Below, piece after piece: positions 26,601 through 32,600 of a stretch of DNA of 64,000 bases. The stretch lies in assembly GCA_018057705.1 (NCBI GenBank), contig JAGPDF010000009.1, positions 1 to 64,000 of the forward strand. Direction: 5' to 3'. A model generated the notes under the pieces. It saw nothing but the letters and a program-made list of their open reading frames with translations. It was not told the DNA's origin and searched no databases. Every line of letters begins with the position of its first letter. The stretch's first letter is position 1. The position numbers and the translations under genes were made by a program. This DNA comes from Thermoanaerobaculia bacterium. Its GTDB lineage: Bacteria > Acidobacteriota > Thermoanaerobaculia > Multivoradales > JAGPDF01.

Positions 26601-29600
26601 GGGTCGAAGGTCTGAACGGCGCGCGCGCGGTCGCCGTGAGCCCGGACGGCAAGAACGTCTACGTCGCCGCCGAGGATGCCGACGCCGTCGCGGTCTTCGC
26701 GCGCGAGGCGACCGGTGGGACGCTGGTCTTCGTCGAGGCGGCGTTCGACGGCGAGAACGGCGTCGACGGCATCGACCAGGCTTACGGCATCGCGATCTCG
26801 ACCAACAGTCTCGAGACCTACATCGCCGGCTTCGGCGACGACGCGATCGCGCTCTTCCGCCGCGCCTCCGGTTCGCGTTGCACCGGCGCCGGCGTCGGGA
26901 ACCTCTTCGACTCCGGTGTCGAGATTGCCGCCGGCGGCCAGGTGGTCTACACGGTGCACGCGACGATCGATCCGGGAGCCACCGGAACACTCGTCAACGA
27001 GGCCTACGTCACCGTGCCTTCGGCGATCCAGGAACCGGGCCCGGAATCTTCCGGCCTGCACCCGCCCGGAGTCTGCACCGACAACACCGCCCTGCCGGTG
27101 ATCATCGGCAACAACGGCTGCCGGGACATCGACCTCCTCGCTCCGAGCACCGATCTCGCGATCGCGAAGACCGACGGCGACGACGTGGCGGTGCCCGGGA
27201 CGGAGATCACCTACACCATCACGGTGCGCAACCACGGTCCGAGCAACGTCGTGGGCGCCGCCGTGCAGGACGACCTGACGAACATCTTCCCGGATGGCGC
27301 TACCTGGACTTGCGTCGCGGCGCCCTCGGGCACCCTGACCTTCCTGGACGACTATGTCGAAGGCGAAACGCTGCCCGGACCGCAGACCGTCAGCGGACTC
27401 CTCGGAGCGAAATCGACGGCGGTGAGCCCGGACGGCGAGCATGTCTACGCCACCGGTCTCGGCGGCGACTCGCTCGCGGCGTTCCATCTCGACGGCGCTG
27501 CCGGCACGCTGGCCTTCGTGGAGTCGTACTTCGACGGCGTCGGAGGAATCGACGGCCTGAACGGCGCGACCGACGTTCTGGTCTCGCCGGACGGCAAGAA
27601 TGTCTACGTCGCGGGTCAGGTGGACGACGCCGTCGTCGTCTTCACCCGGCAGGACAACCCGCTGCCGCCGGCGACCTTCGGCAAGCTCACCCTCCTCGAG
27701 ATGCAGCAGTCCCCCGGCGTCGCCGGGCTGGACGAGCCGGTGGCCTTGGCGATGGATGCGGCCGGCGACACGCTCTACGTCGCCGCCGCCAACAGCAACG
27801 CGATCACTGTCTTCGATCGCAATCCGGCGACCGGCGCCCTGACCTTCGTCGAAACGCTGGTAGACGGCGTCGGCAGCGTCGAGGGCCTCGCCGGCGCCAG
27901 CTCGGTCGCGGTCAGCTTCGACGGCGAATGGGTCTACGCCACGGGTGAGAACGACGATGCCATCGTGGTCTTCGACCGCGACCCGGGTACGGGCGCGCTC
28001 GACTTCGCACAGACCAAGGTCGACGGCATCGGCGGGGTCGACGGTCTCTCCGTCGCGCGCAGCGTCGTGGTCTCGCCGGACGACCTGAACATCTACGTCG
28101 CGGGTTCGGGCGACAACGCGATCGCGGTCTTCACCCGCGACTTGACGCTCGGCGCTCTCGATCCCGCGGTCGGCACGCTGACTTTCAGGGAGGTCGTGCG
28201 CGACGGCGTCGGCGGAGTGGACGGACTCGCCGGCGTCTCCGCTCTCGCCGTGAGCGACGACAGCGGACTCGGTTTCCACGTCTATGCCGCAGGCTCGGGC
28301 GAGAACGCGCTCGGAGTCTTCCGCCGCGACGCTTCCAGTTCCGGGCGCCTGACCTTCGTCGACGCCGAGCGCGACGGTTTCGGCCCGGTGAACGGGCTCG
28401 CCGGCTCCTCGGATGTCGCCATTTCGCCCGACGGCGCGATCGTGATCGCGGCCGGTCCGGTGGACGATGCCCTGGCGCTCTTCCGCCGACCGACCGATTC
28501 CTCCTGCTCGAGCGGCTCGGACTTCGACGGTCCGGCGATCGTGCTCGACGACGTGGTCAACATCGCGGCCGACAGCCAGGTCCTCTACCGCGTGACCGGC
28601 CAGGTCGACTCCGAGCTCTGCCAGTCCTACCCCTGCACCGCGGTCGACCTGGTGAACACCGCCACGGTGAGTGCGCCGACCGATTCGAACGCCGCCGACA
28701 ACTCGGACACCGACACCGACGACCTCTCGCCGCGGGCCGATCTCGAGATCACCAAGACCGACCACATCTCGGTGCTGCAGGGGCTCGCCGGCGCTTCCGC
28801 CCTGGCCGCCAGCCCGGATGGCACGGCGGTCTACGCCACGGGCCTCCTCGGGGACGGCGTCGCCGCCTTCACCCGCACGCCGGCGACCGGCGCCCTGACT
28901 TTCGTCGAATCCGAGCGCGACGGAGCGGGCGGCGTCGACGGCCTGAACGGCGCAGCGGCCGTGGTGGTCTCCGGAGACGGCGCCCAGGTCTACGTCGCGG
29001 GCTCGACCGACAACGCGCTCGTCGCGTTCTCTCGCGACGCCGCGACCAACAAGCTCACCCTGCTCGAGCTCGAGCGCAACGGCTTCGGTGGCGTCACCGG
29101 ACTGCTCGGCCCCGATGGCCTGGCGCTGTCCTCCGACGGCAAGCACCTCTATGCTGCCGCCGCCGGCTCGAGCTCGGTGGCGATCTTCGGACGCGACGCC
29201 AACGCCGCGAGCGCGACCTTCGGCAAGCTCGACTTCCTGGGTGAGGTCCGCGACGGCGTAGATGGGGCCGACGGTCTCAACCTGGCACGTGGCCTGGCGC
29301 TCTCGCCCGACGGCGCCCATCTCTACGTCGTCGGCGAGGCCGACAACGCCGTGGCGATCTTCGCGCGCAACGACGCCTCCGGTGCCCTCTCCTTCGTCGA
29401 GTTCCACCGCGACGGCGTGGCCGGAGTTTCCGGTCTCGCCGGTGCTCGCGCCGTGGCGGTCTCGCCGGACGGCGGCCAGGTCTACGTCGCCGGCGGCACC
29501 GCCAACGCGGTGGCGCATTTCACTCGCCAGGCCGGCAACGCCAGCCCGGATTTCGGCAAGCTCACCTTCGTCTCGGCCTACGCCGACGGCATCGGCGGGG

Positions 29601-32600
29601 TCGACGGTCTGCAGGGGGCGGCCGCGGTTCTGGTCTCGCCCGATCCGTTCGGCTCCGATCCGGGAGGACAGCACGTCTACGTCGCCGGCAGCGGCGAGGA
29701 TGCCGTCGCCGTCTTCTCCCGCGACGGGATCACCGGCGCCCTGACCTGGAGCAGCGCGGTCCGGCAGGGACAGTCCGGAGTCGAAGGCCTCGCCAAGCCT
29801 GTGGCTCTCCTCGCCAGTCCGGACGCTGCGCACCTCTATGCCGCCGGTTCCGAAGACGGCGCTGTCGTGACGTTCGAGCGCGACTGGGACGGCAGCAGCG
29901 GCACCGGAGCACTCGCCTTCGTCGAGGGCGACGCCGACGGCGATGGCACCGTCGCCCCGGGCGAGACCATCAGCTACGACATCGTGGTGACCAATCACGG
30001 TCCGAGCGGCGTCCGCGGCGCCCTGGTCACCGACGTCTTCCCGGGCGAGCTCGAAAACGTCGAATGGGAGTGCTTCAGCCTGGCGCTCGGCGCGGTCTGC
30101 CTCAACGGCTCGGACGGCGTCGGAGACCTGGTCAACAAGGAAGTCCGGCTGCCGGCCGGGAGCCAGCTCCTGATCACCGCCACCGGCACGATCAAGCCGG
30201 GGGTGACCGGCACGATCGTGAACACCGCGACCATCGCGGCGCCCAGCGGTTTCATCGAGCTCGCGCCGACGAACAACAGCGCGACCGACGGCGATACCGA
30301 GCTCGAGCGCCGGGCGGACCTCCGGATCGAGAAGATCGCCTGCAGCGATCCTCTCGACTGCGTCGCGACCGAGGTTTCCGAGCTCGTGCCGGGAACGACG
30401 ATTCACTATCAGATCCGGGTGGACAACGACGGGCTCTCCGACGTCGAGGGCGCCACGGTGAGCGACGTGCTCTCCGAGCTGCTCTCCGACGCGGTCTGGA
30501 GCTGCGTCGCGGCGCCGGTGCCGGGGCTGCTTTCGCCCCTGCCGCCGGCCGCCGCAGTGCACGACGGCGACGACATCGACGACATCTCGCGTTCCTGTGC
30601 CCTGCTGCCACTGGCGCTGGTCGACGGCCTGGACGGCGCCCGCGCCCTGACGGTTTCGCCCGACGGGCTCAACATCTACGTCGCCTCCGCAACGGACAAC
30701 GCCGTGGCGATCTTCCGCCGCGACCTGCGCAACGGCACGGTGCAGTTCACCGGCCTGGTTATCGACGGTGAAGCGGTGCGCGATGCCGGTTGCGTGGTGA
30801 CCGGCGCGGTGGACGGACTGCTTTCCGCCTCGGATGTCGAAGTGAGTCCCGATGGGCTGCATGCCTACGTCACGGGCGAGCTCGACGACGCCGTGGCCGT
30901 GTTCGAGCGCCAGGCGGTCACCGGCAACCTGGCGTTCGTCCACTTCCTGCGCGACAGCGTCGGCGGAGTGAACGGCCTGGGCAACGTCCGTGGAGCGGCC
31001 CTGTCGCCCGATGGCAAGCACCTGTACACCGCGGCTGCGAGCGACAACGGCGTCGGCATCTTCGCGCGCGACGCCCTGACCGGTGAGCTGAGTTATCTCG
31101 GCATCCGGGTCGACGGCGCATCGCAGGCGCCGCTCACCCTCGATGGGCTCGGGGGCGCCTCGGCGGTGGCCGTGAGCCCGGATGGGGCGCATGTCTACGT
31201 CGCCGGCACGACCGACGACGGCGTGGCCGTCTTCACCCGCGACGCGGGCTCGGGTCTGCTGACCTTCGTCGAAGCGCAGAAGGACGGCTTCGGCGGCGTG
31301 GACGGCCTCGCCGGCGCCAGCGCCCTCGCCCTCTCGGAGGACGGCCTGCACCTCTATGCCACCGGCGCGGACGACAACGCCGTCGCGGTCTTCGGCCGCG
31401 ACGCTGCGACCGGCGCCCTCACCTTCGTCGAGGCGATCGTCGACGGTTTCGGTGGAGCAGAAGGTCTCGCGGGGGCCTCCGGCGTTGCGGTCAGCCCAGG
31501 CGGCGAACATGTCTATGTCGCCGGTCCCGCCGACTCTGCCGTCGCGGTGCTGGCCCGCAATCGCGGCACTGGTGAGCTCTCCGCCCTGCCCAGGGCCGAG
31601 GACGGCGCCGGCGGCGTCGACGGTCTGGCCGGCGTTCGCGCCGTCGTCGTCTCTCCGGACGGGGATCAGGTCTACGGTGCCGGCGCCGGCGAGGATGCGT
31701 TGGCGCTGCTCCGGCGCGGCGACGGCTCCCGCTGCACGGCGAGCGGCTTCGGCTCGATCGTCGACACGGTCGACATCACAGCCGGCGGCTCGGTGGTCTA
31801 CACGCTCTCGGCCGGGCTCTCTCCGGCAGCCACCGGAGAGCTCCTGAACACGGCGCGGATCACCGAACCCGGGAACGTGATCGATGCCCAGCAGGCCAAC
31901 AACGTCGTCGTCCACGGCGCCACGCTGACGCCGGAGGTCGATCTGACGCTGACCAAGGACGACGGCCAGACCGAGGCGATCCCCGGGCTGCCGGTGACCT
32001 ACACCATCGTCCTCGCGAACGCCGGCCCGAGCGACCTCGCGGACGGCGTGCTCGAGGACCTCTTCCCGGCGATCTTCGAAGAGCCGGCGTGGAGCTGCGT
32101 CGCGACCTCGGCGGTCGCTTTCCGCGAGGCGGAAGTAAACGGCACCGGCGGCGTGACCGGGATGGACGCGCCCCGGGGCGTCGTCATCGCCCCGGATCCG
32201 GACGGCGCTTTCGGACCGGCGACCGGCGGCGATTTCGTCTACATCGCTTCTCGTGCCAGCAACGCCCTGGACCTCTTCGCCCGCGATGCCGGCGATCAGG
32301 GCAAGCTCGCCTTCGTCGCGAGCTATGTCGACGGTGCCGGCGGCCTCGACGGGTTCGGCGGCGCGGGCGGTGTCGCGATCTCACCCGACGGCCTGCACCT
32401 CTATGCCACCGGCGCGACCGACGATGCCGTCGCCGTCTTCTCGCGCGACACCGCGACGGGCCTCCTCACGGCCGTCGAAGTGCAGCGCGAATCCGACGAG
32501 GCGGTAGACGGCCTCGACGGTGCTGCAGCGGTGGCGGTTTCGCCGGATGGCGGGCATGTCTACGTGGTCAGCCTCGATGACGACGCCTTGGTGGTCTTTG

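Noticed and set aside
25169-31915. A minus-strand open frame of over 2200 codons opposite the giant gene
   Set aside because: It is antisense to clear DUF11/propeller coding sequence, has no recognisable domains, and its repetitive Arg/Asp/Val-rich translation mirrors the blade repeats. It results from high GC and repeat periodicity.
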